A DNA stretch of 64,000 nt from Dolomedes plantarius (Eukaryota > Arthropoda > Arachnida > Araneae > Dolomedidae). A program made the position numbers and the translations under genes. Numbering within the stretch: the first letter of the stretch is position 1; each line of letters starts with the position of its first letter. Below, one piece after another: positions 47,658-57,660 of the stretch. Location: assembly GCA_907164885.2 (NCBI GenBank), contig OU015496.1, positions 186,891,281 through 186,955,280 on the forward strand, in the 5' to 3' direction. The notes under the pieces were generated by a model. It was not told the DNA's origin and did not search any database. It saw only the letters and a list, made by a program, of their open reading frames with translations.

Positions 47658-47968
47658 GTACATGGAGAGAAATTTCTCAGATTGTCGACTCGTGTAGTTA
47701 AAGTTTTGTTTTTTAATCGCAACGCGTAATTAAGAAAAAAAATTCTTTGAATATGCATAATTTTTCAAATTTCTAAAGATATGCAAATAATATTTTGGTA
47801 ATAAAATGGGGTATACTTTTTTAAACGCAAATAATTTCCTTTGGTAATCGAAACTTTAAAAAAATTCTAAATCTACGGGAAAGTTATTTTTCTACAGCTG
47901 TAAAGAGTGAAAAAAAAAGATTTTAAATACCTAATTCCGTAGAAAATTTCATCTTTTTTACAAGTCTC

Positions 47969-48040
47969 TCGTGACATAGTTATAAATCGTCCCACCCACA
48001 GGTGCAGGGGTGGGTGGGACGATTTATAACTATGTCACGA
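47969..48040. repeat. perfect 31-bp inverted repeat with 10-base loop
   Basis: The arm from tcgtgacatagttataaatc to cgtcccacccac is repeated exactly in reverse complement after the loop aggtgcaggg. No mismatch over 31 pairs. Not part of any element delimited here. Confidence 0.9.
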
Positions 48041-48278
48041 CCGTGGCCACTCCGCTCAACACATGGAAACCTCCCGAACTAAACCGGTACTGTTCGAGTA
48101 CACAGCAACCTTAAAACGATGTCTTACAATGGCTCGTAAACAAACTTTGCATCGAAAGATAAGCTCTTTCCAAAGATAAACATTTATATACTGTGATTGA
48201 AAAATTCTTAGAATCCTGCAGCTTTCCTAAACGCAATATAAGCAATGTTTTCGATAGCAAAATAAAAGAAAAAAAATT

Positions 48279-48351
48279 CAGGTAGTCTCTTCTAACGAAA
48301 CTACCGCGGGTTATTAACGTAGGATTACTTATCGTTTGCTTACCTCTTTTT

Positions 48352-48384
<33 letters not shown>

Positions 48385-48527
48385 GGGGGGGGGGGGGGGG
48401 TAGTACTTTTCTGTTCAACTGTTTACTGCTACTGGGTTTGGCGCTCTGCCAAAATTATAACTCGCGACGCAAGACAATTTTTTCCATCTCCGAAGGGCCG
48501 TTATTGAGGAACGTAATCCTACGTTAA
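48279..48527 (+). mobile_element. CGTAGGATTAC-family repeat, copy 4
   Basis: The best-preserved copy. Arm caggtagtctcttctaacg, then TTAA, CGTAGGATTAC, body, GTAATCCTACG, TTAA. A run of T (48350-48383) followed by G (48384-48400) interrupts the body, where copy 1 has a different microsatellite. Confidence 0.75.
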
Positions 48528-48930
48528 AATTAAATGTTGATTTAACATAATTAAAAATTGATTTTTTAACCCTAAATAGCACTTTGAAGGTTTTCGGGTG
48601 CCTCAAAAATGCATTAGTTAAAAATGTTTTTTCGCCAAGCTACTGAGAAAATATAAATTTTAAACTATAAAATAAAAGTAATTTATGTGAAATCATATAA
48701 TATGATGAATCAAAAATTTAAATTTCAACAGAGAAATTTATAGTTAAAGAAATTGAGTTTTTATTTTCATTTTTTACAGAACCAGTCATTGAGTATTGTG
48801 AGATGAATAAAAAAATAATTCATTTTCAACTAAAAAATTTATTTTTATAATTTGAAAGAGAGAAAAAAGGGGATAAGAAAGTGTTGGGCATTTTATACAC
48901 AAAGAGTAATTTTAATGCGTGTTTCTAATT

Positions 48931-49383
48931 TTTTATTACCATGTTTTTATTAACTTGCTTTCTTGTGTGTGTGTGTAGTACAAATCTTGCAATCGATTTT
49001 TAACTAACTTCCCGACTAGCTAGACATTTGAAACTTTTAGAATAGCTCAGAACACGATGACAATGCATCATTTTAATTACTTTTAGCCGAAAAAATCCAC
49101 AAGGTGGCGCTTCGATCGAATTCAATGCTTGCACTTTTGCCTACCGGCGTTTGACGATTTTGAAAGCAGAATACATGTGAATTTAATTTGTTTACAAATA
49201 TATATAAAGTCTGTGGATAGTGAAAACTACTAAAAAGTGATTGAAATTAAATAAAAGAAAGTGAAAAAGAAAAATTAAGTGCAAGGTTTGTGCAATTAAG
49301 AGAGAATTGTCAAGTTTATATGATTCAACAGAAAATGTAAAAACATGGTATATAAAAAGTTATTTTTATCTTGTAATTATTTA
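48931..49383 (-). repeat. dispersed repeat R2, copy 5
   Basis: A minus-strand copy: starts with the complement of the gttaataaaaacatgg tail and a GT tract (48965-48978), and ends at the complement of aattacaagataaaaa. Its middle (49090-49300) differs from other copies, so it may be a longer family member. Confidence 0.7.
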
Positions 49384-49898
49384 ATCTTGATTCCTGTACA
49401 TCTAATTACATGAAGATGCAACTCCTATAAGATTCCATTGTGCATGCAAAGATGACGAACCTATGGCCCGTGTGCCAGAAGTGGCAAACAAAAGAATTTT
49501 CCTGACACTTAAACAGTTAATTTTTAACAAAGTAGAATTCGGAGGGCCTAACAGGTTTCCAATTACCACACCTACACACACACACCACCACCAACAACCA
49601 AAAAAATTACAAAAGCTTGGCGTTTTTATAAATGATCTGGAAACTAATGAAATCTAGCGGTAAGATACAAAAATACCGAAAATGAAATTGTGAATAATGA
49701 ATAATTTCAAAGGAAATATTTTCATACTCTTATATACGCATGCAAATCTTCATGATTAGAAATGAGCATTATGAAATGGAATTTCAGAAGTAAATGGACC
49801 GATGAATCTAGTTCGGCAAATGTTTTTCTCTTAAGGGGTTTAATATCAATACTAATACGCTAAAATCGCATTAATCAATAATCGATATTAACTTTTTA
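49384..49898. other. unassigned non-coding stretch
   Basis: AT-rich. A frame at 49463-49657 lacks an ATG and known motifs. A short ccacc/caca patch lies near 49567-49600. Confidence 0.4.
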
Positions 49899-50592
49899 TC
49901 TATATATATAAAACAGTTCCGTAACTGACTCATTCATTCACTGACTGACTGACTGACATACAACGCACAGACCAAACCGCTGGACCTAAAGGGCTGAAAT
50001 TTTGCATGGTGATTCTTCTAATAGTGTAGGGGTGCACTAAGAAAGATTTTTCAAAAATTCTTCTTAGATTTTTTTAAATTAAATTTTTAAGCTGTTTTTT
50101 ACTTTTTTTACGTTTGCATTTAAAATAATACATTGAGGGTTATAAAATTTATATCACGAGAAAGATCATAAAAATTCCTTCAAAATGAAATTTTTTTCGA
50201 ATTTTTACCTCCATTTCCTGATTTTTGGTGAATTTTTAAAGATTAATTTTTAGAATTTAATTTATTAAATGCCGATCACGTGATTTCTTTTTCTGGTACT
50301 TTCAATAAATTTATCGTCACGTGCGTAACAACTAAATAGACAAAAAAATATTTTTTTTCTCTTTCTAATGCAGCAGACGATTAGATATTATCCCAAAAAA
50401 ATGCATATCCCTTACGATTTTTTTATAAATATATATATATATATATATAGATAGATAGATATTTTACATCAATTGTATACATTGATCATCGCATTTATTA
50501 TAAATATATATATTTTTTGGTATAAATTGCATACGTTGACCGTTGTATTTAATTTGAATGTACTCCGTAGCGAAGCGCGGGTTTTCAGCTAG
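49899..50592 (+). mobile_element. non-autonomous Helitron-like element, copy 1
   Basis: Begins TC (tctatatatataaaacag) after an A and ends CTAG before a T, the A|TC...CTRR|T arrangement of Helitrons. The 5' part has a gactgactgactgacat run and the phrase accgctggacctaaaggg; the 3' part has tccgtagcgaagcgcggg. No Rep/helicase frame, so it would depend on an element elsewhere. Copy 2 at 59384. Confidence 0.75.
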
Positions 50593-50958
50593 TTGTTTAA
50601 TATATACAAAATACTTTTATTCCTGCTTATTGTTATTTTAGTAGCATAATACAAATTTGTTATAACAGTCTAATAACAAATTTGTTGACTGGTATCGAGT
50701 AAATTCGTGTTTTTACAAGCAACTTTTGAAGACAATTTATTGTAAGGAAAGTCGGATTGGAAAAATGTTTGATCAACTGAAAACTGCTTTACTTGAAAAT
50801 TACCTTTACTATGACCTGAAAGAGGTTTCCCCACATTTTATCGTTAAAACTGTGAATCTCTAGACCCCCTCCCCCCCCCCATATAAAGAAAACATATATC
50901 AGAAAATAAAAATGCATAGTTTATTCTAAAACTTTAGTTTTCCAAAATTGCCGGTGAC

Positions 50959-51399
50959 TTGCGTATACTCTTATATTTAAATAAAATTGCCTGTCAACAA
51001 TGTGTGAAGAGTTTGTTTTTTCGTATAAATAAAGTAGTTGGCACGCCAGCACTTGAAGAAATATTACTTTTAAATTTTTTGGGCACGTGTGCAAGAAAAG
51101 GTTCTCCTGTTGAAAGGAATAATATTTCGCTTGTTAAATGTGCGTATTTTCATTCGCAGATTTACGTGTGCGAATATTTTAACATTTTATACGGATACGA
51201 AGATAGTGACGCTTATACGGGGTCATCTGAAAAGGTGTCCGTGAATTCAGTTGTGCACACCGGGAACAACAATCGACCGATCGGATTTTTCGTAGCAGCA
51301 GATGGTATGTTAACTCTGATAGTTTTGTTTTTCAGTGTCATTGTGACCGTGACTGCGCTGGGCAAGCGCCGACGCTGTGACATCGCTAGGAATGCGTAA
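50959..51399 (+). other. 146-codon open frame, origin unknown
   Basis: The longest frame not assigned to a mobile element. It opens at a TTG, not an ATG. The translation includes a Cys-containing N-terminal half and a hydrophobic stretch near the end (MLTLIVLFFSVIVTVTAL) followed by GKRRR, like a single membrane segment with a positive stop-transfer end. Possible GTATGT donor at 51305. It could be an exon of a host gene or chance; composition is slightly less AT-rich than its flanks. Confidence 0.2.
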
Positions 51400-51598
51400 T
51401 TTTCGTATTTACTAAATAGTTGCGAATAAATGCGAAATTTGCGTGAGATACGAGCGAATGAATGCGAAAATTATTTTTTTAACTATTTTTCGGTGGAAAC
51501 TCCGTGATAAACGGCTTTTTAAGCGAAATTAGGTAATAATAGTAATAATTTGTTAACAATTACTTAACTATAAGACCATCTGCGGTCTTAACTGAGAA

Positions 51599-52117
51599 CA
51601 GTGGCGTAGCAAAGGGGGGGGGGGGGGGCAAGGGGGTCTATCATGCCCCGGGCGCCACTCGCAGAGGGGCGCCAATGTAAGATCTATATATTATATTACT
51701 GTTTTCGAGGTGGATGCCAATATAAAGTCTATATATTATATTACTATGTTTTTCGGGAAGGGCGCCAATATAAGGTATATATATATTATATTACTATATT
51801 ATTTTGTGGGGGGCGCCAATATAAGGTCTATATATTATATTACTATATGTTTTTAGGGGAGGGAACCAACATAAGGTCTATATATTATGTTACTATATGC
51901 TTTTCGGGGGGGGGGGGGAGTGCCAATATAAGGTCTATATATTATGTTATATGTTTATCGGGGGGGGGGGGGGGGAGTGCCAATATAAGGTCTATATATT
52001 ATGTTATGTTTATCGGGGGCGCCAATATAGGGTCTATATATTATATTACTATGTTTTTCAGGGGGGCGCCACAAAGGTATCGTGCCCCGGGCGCCAGTTA
52101 TGCTCGCTACGCCACTG
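51599..52117. mobile_element. hAT-type miniature element with an internal tandem array
   Basis: Ends CAGTGGCGTAGCAAAGG and GCTCGCTACGCCACTG are inverted repeats, flanked by a perfect octamer duplication actgagaa. The ccccgggcgcc block is mirrored inside both ends. The interior is a tandem array of about seven units, 45-70 bp each, built on ggcgccaatataaggtctat followed by atattatattactatg and a G/T run of variable length. Confidence 0.92.
51670..52075 (+). repeat. ~60-bp tandem array inside the hAT miniature
   Basis: Units start at the word gccaatataaggtctat (or gccaatgtaagatctat) at about 51671, 51718, 51764, 51817, 51867, 51922, 51979 and 52021. Length differs mainly in the G-run. Open frames through the array are not genes. 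Confidence 0.85.
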
Positions 52118-53006
52118 ACTGAGAAATCTCTCTCCTTCGGATTTGCTTCGAATTTCATCCGGACCGGAGTAGAACGTAACAGTCAGGATACGTTCGAATG
52201 TAGTATCCGAAAAGTCAGTATAGTCAGATATAGCCGAAAAGTCAAGGATATTTCGGCTACTTACATTAGTCAACCAAGAGACTCCTGTTGATGTTATGCA
52301 GATTTTAATTGCAACGAAACGCTGCTACCTTAAGTTTGTAAAGGCAGCTATACAAAGCCTTCTTTAGTCCATTTAACAGAGTAGATGCTGAGATATTTTA
52401 GTATGTACGACATAATGACAGAGGGAAAGTCCTGTTAAAAGTTTAAAATTAAAGTCTAAAAGTTTTCTTGCACCCATAAATTGCGAAACACTGCATCAAG
52501 AATAGTTGGAGAAATTTCAATTCACAGATAAATTGTGAAGTTCTCCTTTCCGCCAATAGATGGCACTAAAATCTGGAAATGCATGCTAGATTGGTACAAC
52601 GGTAACACGCTCTTAGTGGGAATTTTCCCGTTGTAATAGATTTAAGTATCAATTTTCTATTCTCGCGATTTACTATGTCACGTGACTCATGCCTCACTTT
52701 TTAAAAAAACTATACGACTATTTTATATGATAAAGCAATGAAAAAATTCTACATTCGCTAAGAAATTCGCAACACAGAGAATGTTACAGATTTTCGAGTA
52801 ATTTTGATAAATAAAACTATGAGTCTAAAGGAATAATGTAGCAACTATTTATTATAAAGAAACTAAATTATAGGCTGCAGTAGTCAAGTAATGGCTATAT
52901 TTAAAATGGGACGTAAAAAAGCTTTGGCTTGAAGATTACGTTTTTCTCTTTATGAGAAATATCCCTGCTCTGTAATTAAAAAAAAAAACTCTCCGAAAAT
53001 CACATA
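52118..53006. other. unassigned stretch with a possible transposase scrap
   Basis: Near 52908 an ATG frame reads MGRKKALA and, after a stop, FSLYEKYPCSVIKKK. The latter resembles EEKYAYSVIQKRC of the DD41D pseudogene at 42087, so this may be a very short mariner fragment cut by the next element. The rest is unassigned. Confidence 0.3.
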
Positions 53007-53600
53007 CCGTATTTTCCGGCGTATAACGTGCTCTTTTAGTACAAAAAATAGGATCGAAATTTGCGGGTGTGCTTTATACGCCGGCTATAAAAATGATCGA
53101 TTTAAAAATAAGGAAAAGATGAATATACAAAAATTAGATTTCTACATGTACTTAAATGCTGTTTATTTAAAAGAAATGACATACCTTATGACCTTAAAAA
53201 TTTTAATTATCGGATAACATAAATAGTTCATCATATTCGTCTTCCGTTATATCTTCAGACACATCATCGAATTCTGTTTCTGAAAGAGAAAACATCTAAC
53301 TCCGCGAATTCATTCGGGTCAGATGTGCGTTCTTACCCCTTGTTTGCAGAGTTATTTACTCCCTCAAGCATTTCCCACACACATATTGTTCCCCTTATCG
53401 CTTGTCAATTCAGTATACCAGTGTTCGAAAGACTGGGAAAATCCTTCGAATGAATGAATTCAAAAGAAAAGAGCATCGCATATGTATACATTTCAGGTTT
53501 CTCCGTCAAGAAAATGGTGCGCGTTATACGGAGAATCTACCTAAAAATGAAAAAATGTAGTTTAAAATTATAGTTGAGCGTTATACGCCAGAAAATACTG
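53007..53600. mobile_element. CCGTATTTTCC-type miniature element
   Basis: Left CCGTATTTTCCGGCGTATAA, right complement CAGTATTTTCTGGCGTATAA, between TA dinucleotides. Related in end sequence to the elements at 11530 and 29780. Non-coding. Confidence 0.75.
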
Positions 53601-53602
53601 TA

Positions 53603-53887
53603 TGAGATTTTCTACATTCAAAATAACTGTCATTAATAATAAAGGGTAGAAAAGTCAAGTATTGCTTTTTTATTGGTAAACGAACCATAAACGAATATTC
53701 AAAAAAGGGGCTCATACTTTTGCGACGACTTTAAGAAAAAAAATCCTTCGATCTTTGGGGGAAAATACTAGCTTTGTTTCTATATTCGTATGTAGTAATT
53801 GTTTTCAAGATAAAGATTTAAAGTCTTAAAAGATAAAGTATCACTGCCTTTTGCTTAGCGCAGATCTCGCAGCAGAATTCTTCATGT
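53603..53887. other. unassigned non-coding stretch
   Basis: AT-rich. Nothing recognised. Confidence 0.4.
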
Positions 53888-54365
53888 AAATCATTGAAAG
53901 CTGGTGGAGAAAAAAGTAATTCCAAAAGTTGAAGGGATAAAAATTGGATAAATCTTAATTTCATTTGTGAGGGAGCAAGGGAATTTTCTCCAACCTTTGG
54001 AATGCGAAATCATTGAAAGCTGGTGGAGAAAAAAGTAATTCCAAAAGTTGAAGGGGTAAAAATTGGATAAATCTTAATTTCATTTGTGAGGGAGCAAGGG
54101 GATTTTCTCCAACCTTTGGAATGCGAAATCATTGAAAGCTGGTGGAGAAAAAAGTAATTCCAAAAGTTGAAGGGATAAAAAATTGGATAAATCTTAATTT
54201 CATTTGTGAGGGAGCAAGGGGATTTTCTCCAACCTTTTGGAATGCGAAATCATTGAAAGCTGGTGGAGAAAAAAGTAATTCCAAAAGTTGAAGGGGTAAA
54301 GATTGGATAAATCTTAATTTCATTTGTGAGGGAGCAAGGGGATTTTCTCCAACCTTTGGAATGCG
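53888..54365. repeat. tandem array, four units of ~119 bp
   Basis: Unit from aaatcattgaaagctgg to aacctttggaatgcg. Starts at 53888, 54007, 54126 and 54247 (periods 119, 119, 121). Units differ at only a few positions. The minus-strand frame that crosses them is a repeat artefact. Confidence 0.95.
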
Positions 54366-54834
54366 ATTCTGATTTCGCCACTCCCACCACCATACCGCCA
54401 CCAGTCCATACATCCAATTCTACCATTAAAACGTCTTGAAAAAAATGCCGAGAGAAGTTTGTAAAGTCTATACTTTATGCTCATATTCTTGCACATAGTT
54501 CCCTGGTATGTTACTAATGGATTCTTGTACCCTCCAACAATTAAAAAGAGCCTCTCTGTTAGAAATCATAAAACAAAGGAAAGTGGTGAAAGGAGACTAG
54601 AGCAAAATGGTATTAGCAACATTGTAACTATTACCTGCTAAGAAACTTTCGTTTCCAAACCTAGAGGCCGGGAGTCTACTAACCTAATAATTCTTGTCAC
54701 GGAGAGCTGTTATTTCCAATTATATATCCTGACATTCACTGAAAGAAATGCCCGGATGTCTTGGAAATTTAGATGTAGGATGGTAGAAGTGACCTCCAGA
54801 TAGAAAACTCCAGAAATGTAATTGGGAAAAAATA
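54366..54834. other. unassigned non-coding stretch
   Basis: No repeat ends or coding signal recognised. Confidence 0.4.
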
Positions 54835-55361
54835 CCGGGTGAGCCAAAAGTTCGTAAAAACTTTAAAAATTCTTAAAAAAGGAAGAAATTATGATAAAGA
54901 AGTACAGTTTGCAAGAAAGGGCTCACAAGGAAGTCGTATTTTTTTTAGTAGCACAATAAAAATTAAAAAAGGTCACTGGTAGAGTCACTGGTCCAGCTTT
55001 GAGAGCACTGCTACTCTCCGTGGATAATTCCGCCGTCATATCATTTATAACTGTTTCCACGCAGTAATGCGGCCCTCTGCCTACGAGGGTCTTCCAATTC
55101 GTGGCCGATCCCCCAAATCCTCATGTATCACGGTCTTTTATTGCAAGATTGATTTGCATAATTCTTCTAAATCTCTTGCATGTCAGTGCCATCTACCGGT
55201 GAGTTTTTTAAACTTTTTGTAACTTTTTTACCTTAAAAAAATAACTTTTTTCTGGCTGCTAAAAAAATCAGATTTCCTTTCTTGCAAACCGCACTTCTTT
55301 ATCATGATTTCTTCCTTTTTTATGAATTTTTAAAGCTTTTACAAACTTTTGGCTCACCCTA
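54835..55361. mobile_element. miniature element with ~85-bp inverted repeats
   Basis: Left ccgggtgagccaaaagttcg and right (complement) tagggtgagccaaaagtttg, with pairing continuing through aaaggaagaaat and gtttgcaagaaagg. TA lies at both borders. A GGGTGxxCCAAAAGTT end is common in mariner-type elements. No transposase. Confidence 0.8.
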
Positions 55362-55365
55362 TATA

Positions 55366-56878
55366 CACTGGTGAAATAAATTAAGAGAATTTGCATATTT
55401 TATCGAATTTCATGAAAAGAACTGAACTGAATGTAAAACCACTGCTTCTAGACAAAAATGCAAATCTTGTACGTCAAATACGTAAGCGTACACGTGTGTG
55501 TAGGCGGAGACAGTAGAGAAACAGGCTTTATAAGCGCGCGTAAGTTAAGACTCATTTCGTTCGCTAGCGCATCTCGGCGAATTTATTGGTGTTATTTTGC
55601 AGCAATCGGTTAATTTCAAATTGTAACAGTAAAAATGAGTAACCACCAACGTTTAGATGATGAAATGAGGTGGCGAATTGTGGGGAGGCTAGAAGCAGGC
55701 CAATATCAAGTCCAAATTTGTAGAGATTTCAATTTAACGCCCAGCGTCGTGTGGAAACGGTTCCAGGATACCGGATCCATCGAGAGAAAGCCTGGGCAAG
55801 GTCGTCCAAGAGCCACCACGGCCAGAGAAGTTCGCCATTTGTCGATTATAGCGAGGCGTAACAGGAGTGCTACAGCTTCTCATCTCTCTTGTGACTTGTA
55901 TGCAGCCACAGGAACCCGTGTATCAAGGGTGACTGTTTCCAAAAGACTTCATGAGAGAGGGTTGTTTGCAAGAAGACCTGTTTGCGTCCCGCTCACGTAT
56001 ACGAACAGGAGAATCCGTTTATCATGGTGCAGAGAGCATAGAGATTGGAGTATGGATCAATGGGCGACCGTTCTCTTCACTGATGAGTCCCGGTTCAGCC
56101 TAAACACAGATTCTTGCCGTACGTTCATATGGAGAGAACCAGGGACCCACTACCTACCCTCCAATGTCCGCGAAATCGACCATTATGGCGGAGGAGGTTT
56201 AATGGTCTGGGCAGGCATCATGTTGGATGGCCGTACACCTCTCCATGTCTTTGAAAGAGGCACTGTGACTGGTTTGAGGTATAGGAATGAGGTCTTGGAG
56301 CCCTATGTTCGCCTTTTCAGGGGTGCAGTTGGCCCTGGGTTAATTTTAATGGACGATAACGTGAGGCCACATAGAGCTCTTCTGGTCGACGAATTTCTAG
56401 AGAATGAGGATATTCGCCAGATGGATTGGCCAGCCAGATCTCCAGACCTTAACCCTATAGAGCATGTCTGGGACGCTCTGGGGAGGGCAATTGGAACTCG
56501 CAACCCCCCTCCGAGAACCATCCAGGAAATGAAAACAGCGTTGCTGAACGAGTGGGACCAATTGCCACAGGAAATGATAAACTGCCTTATTTCAAGTATG
56601 AAATCACGCTGCGAGACCTGTATTATGTAAGAGGGAACCATACCCCCTATTAACCCATCTATTAACCCATTTTTTTGTTTATTCTGCAACCGCTGTTTCA
56701 TACCTTCCGACTCCAACGAGTGTTACGCATAATCATGCGTGTGTATTGCAATTATTGACTGGTTATTTGTTTTGTATTGTATCCATGTATGTACATATCA
56801 AATTTCATTAAAATCGGTACAGTAGTTCTAGAGATAATCGACCAAGTCTGCAAATTCTCTTAATTTCTTACACCAGTG
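55366..56878 (+). mobile_element. Tc1-like transposon, apparently complete
   Basis: 1513 bp between TA dinucleotides. The inverted repeats are about 30 bp: left cactggtgaaataaattaag and right the complement of cactggtgtaagaaattaag, continuing agaatttgca. It contains one uninterrupted transposase gene. It sits directly against the preceding miniature element with only TATA between them. Confidence 0.92.
55635..56630 (+). CDS. Tc1-like (DD34E) transposase, intact
   Basis: A 331-codon ATG-to-stop frame, close to the usual ~340 residues for Tc1 transposases. The N-terminus holds a paired-like helix-turn-helix (roughly residues 5-60, YQVQICRDFNLTPSVVWKRF) and a GRPR motif (GQGRPRATT, about residues 59-67), then a second helix-turn-helix region. 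The catalytic triad is present: LFTDESRFSL (Asp), LILMDDNVRPH (Asp), SPDLNPIEHVWD (Glu), with 34 residues between the second Asp and Glu. The glycine-rich YGGGGLMVWAGI box lies between the first two. The enzyme would bind the terminal repeats and move the element to TA sites in the nucleus. No stop or frameshift seen, so it may be active or recently so. No promoter identified; it lies ~270 bp from the left end. Confidence 0.93.
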   Translation: MSNHQRLDDEMRWRIVGRLEAGQYQVQICRDFNLTPSVVWKRFQDTGSIERKPGQGRPRATTAREVRHLSIIARRNRSATASHLSCDLYAATGTRVSRVTVSKRLHERGLFARRPVCVPLTYTNRRIRLSWCREHRDWSMDQWATVLFTDESRFSLNTDSCRTFIWREPGTHYLPSNVREIDHYGGGGLMVWAGIMLDGRTPLHVFERGTVTGLRYRNEVLEPYVRLFRGAVGPGLILMDDNVRPHRALLVDEFLENEDIRQMDWPARSPDLNPIEHVWDALGRAIGTRNPPPRTIQEMKTALLNEWDQLPQEMINCLISSMKSRCETCIM

Positions 56879-57660
56879 TATTAGTCATTTTGCAGAAATT
56901 TCTTCTGAAAGGGATCACACACCCTTATTAGACATATTTTTCCCTATATCGGAACCTGATTTTCTATGTCCAGTACCAGGTGCCGTTGGTCAGAGTAAGG
57001 CGAATTTCAAGTCCTGTGTTTAGTATTCATACTTGTGGCCGTTCAGAATCTGTTTTAAATAGTATACCCGATCTGTTTTGCCCTCATGTTGCAAAAGATG
57101 TATTTATGTCTGCAAAGCAACCAACCAACAAACCCAGTTCTTCAGTGATTGGTTAAGGCATCCATTCTTGGCAGGTGTTTTCCTGAAGTTGCGGCCGTCT
57201 CTGTGCGTGCGTAATATGGACTCAAAAATATCCCTGTCTAAGGTGAGAACAGGTAGGTTTTCAATCCTCGAGTTTACAAATCTCCTAAGAGATTACAAGT
57301 TGAGCATAATAGGTAAGGACTCTATTCTAGTGGAGCTAACACTTCCAGAAAACTACAAAATGGCAGCAGCTAAACCATACCTCCTCGAGTTATAATGGCA
57401 AAATTTAAAGGCATCCAATAGATATGTTCTTTTCCAGCGTGATGTCACTTAGCGTTTAGTTGTTTCCGTCGGTGGGAAACACTCTAACCGCTCCTACCAC
57501 TATTTGTTCATTAAAAGTTGCTTGTGTACTGCCTCCACTAGCGGAGTATACGATTGCAATAGATATTCACCTAGCGTATATTTGTACTGCATTTGCACTT
57601 CTTTCGCACCACCCCCCAACAACAAAAAAAGAAAAAAAAGGTATGCCATAGTTTTATACC
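56879..57660. other. unassigned stretch
   Basis: A 105-codon frame at 57078-57395 begins at TTG and has no motif I recognise. An ATG lies inside it (NMDSKISLSK). Poly-A-rich sequence lies just before 57640. No element ends found. Confidence 0.35.

Noticed and set aside
51643..52158. A 159-codon frame and its antisense partners
   Set aside because: They cross the tandem array inside a hAT miniature element.
54129..54413. Minus-strand 94-codon frame with internal protein repeats
   Set aside because: It is the 119-bp tandem array read in one frame.
56303..56716. Minus-strand 137-codon frame
   Set aside because: Antisense shadow of the intact Tc1-like transposase.
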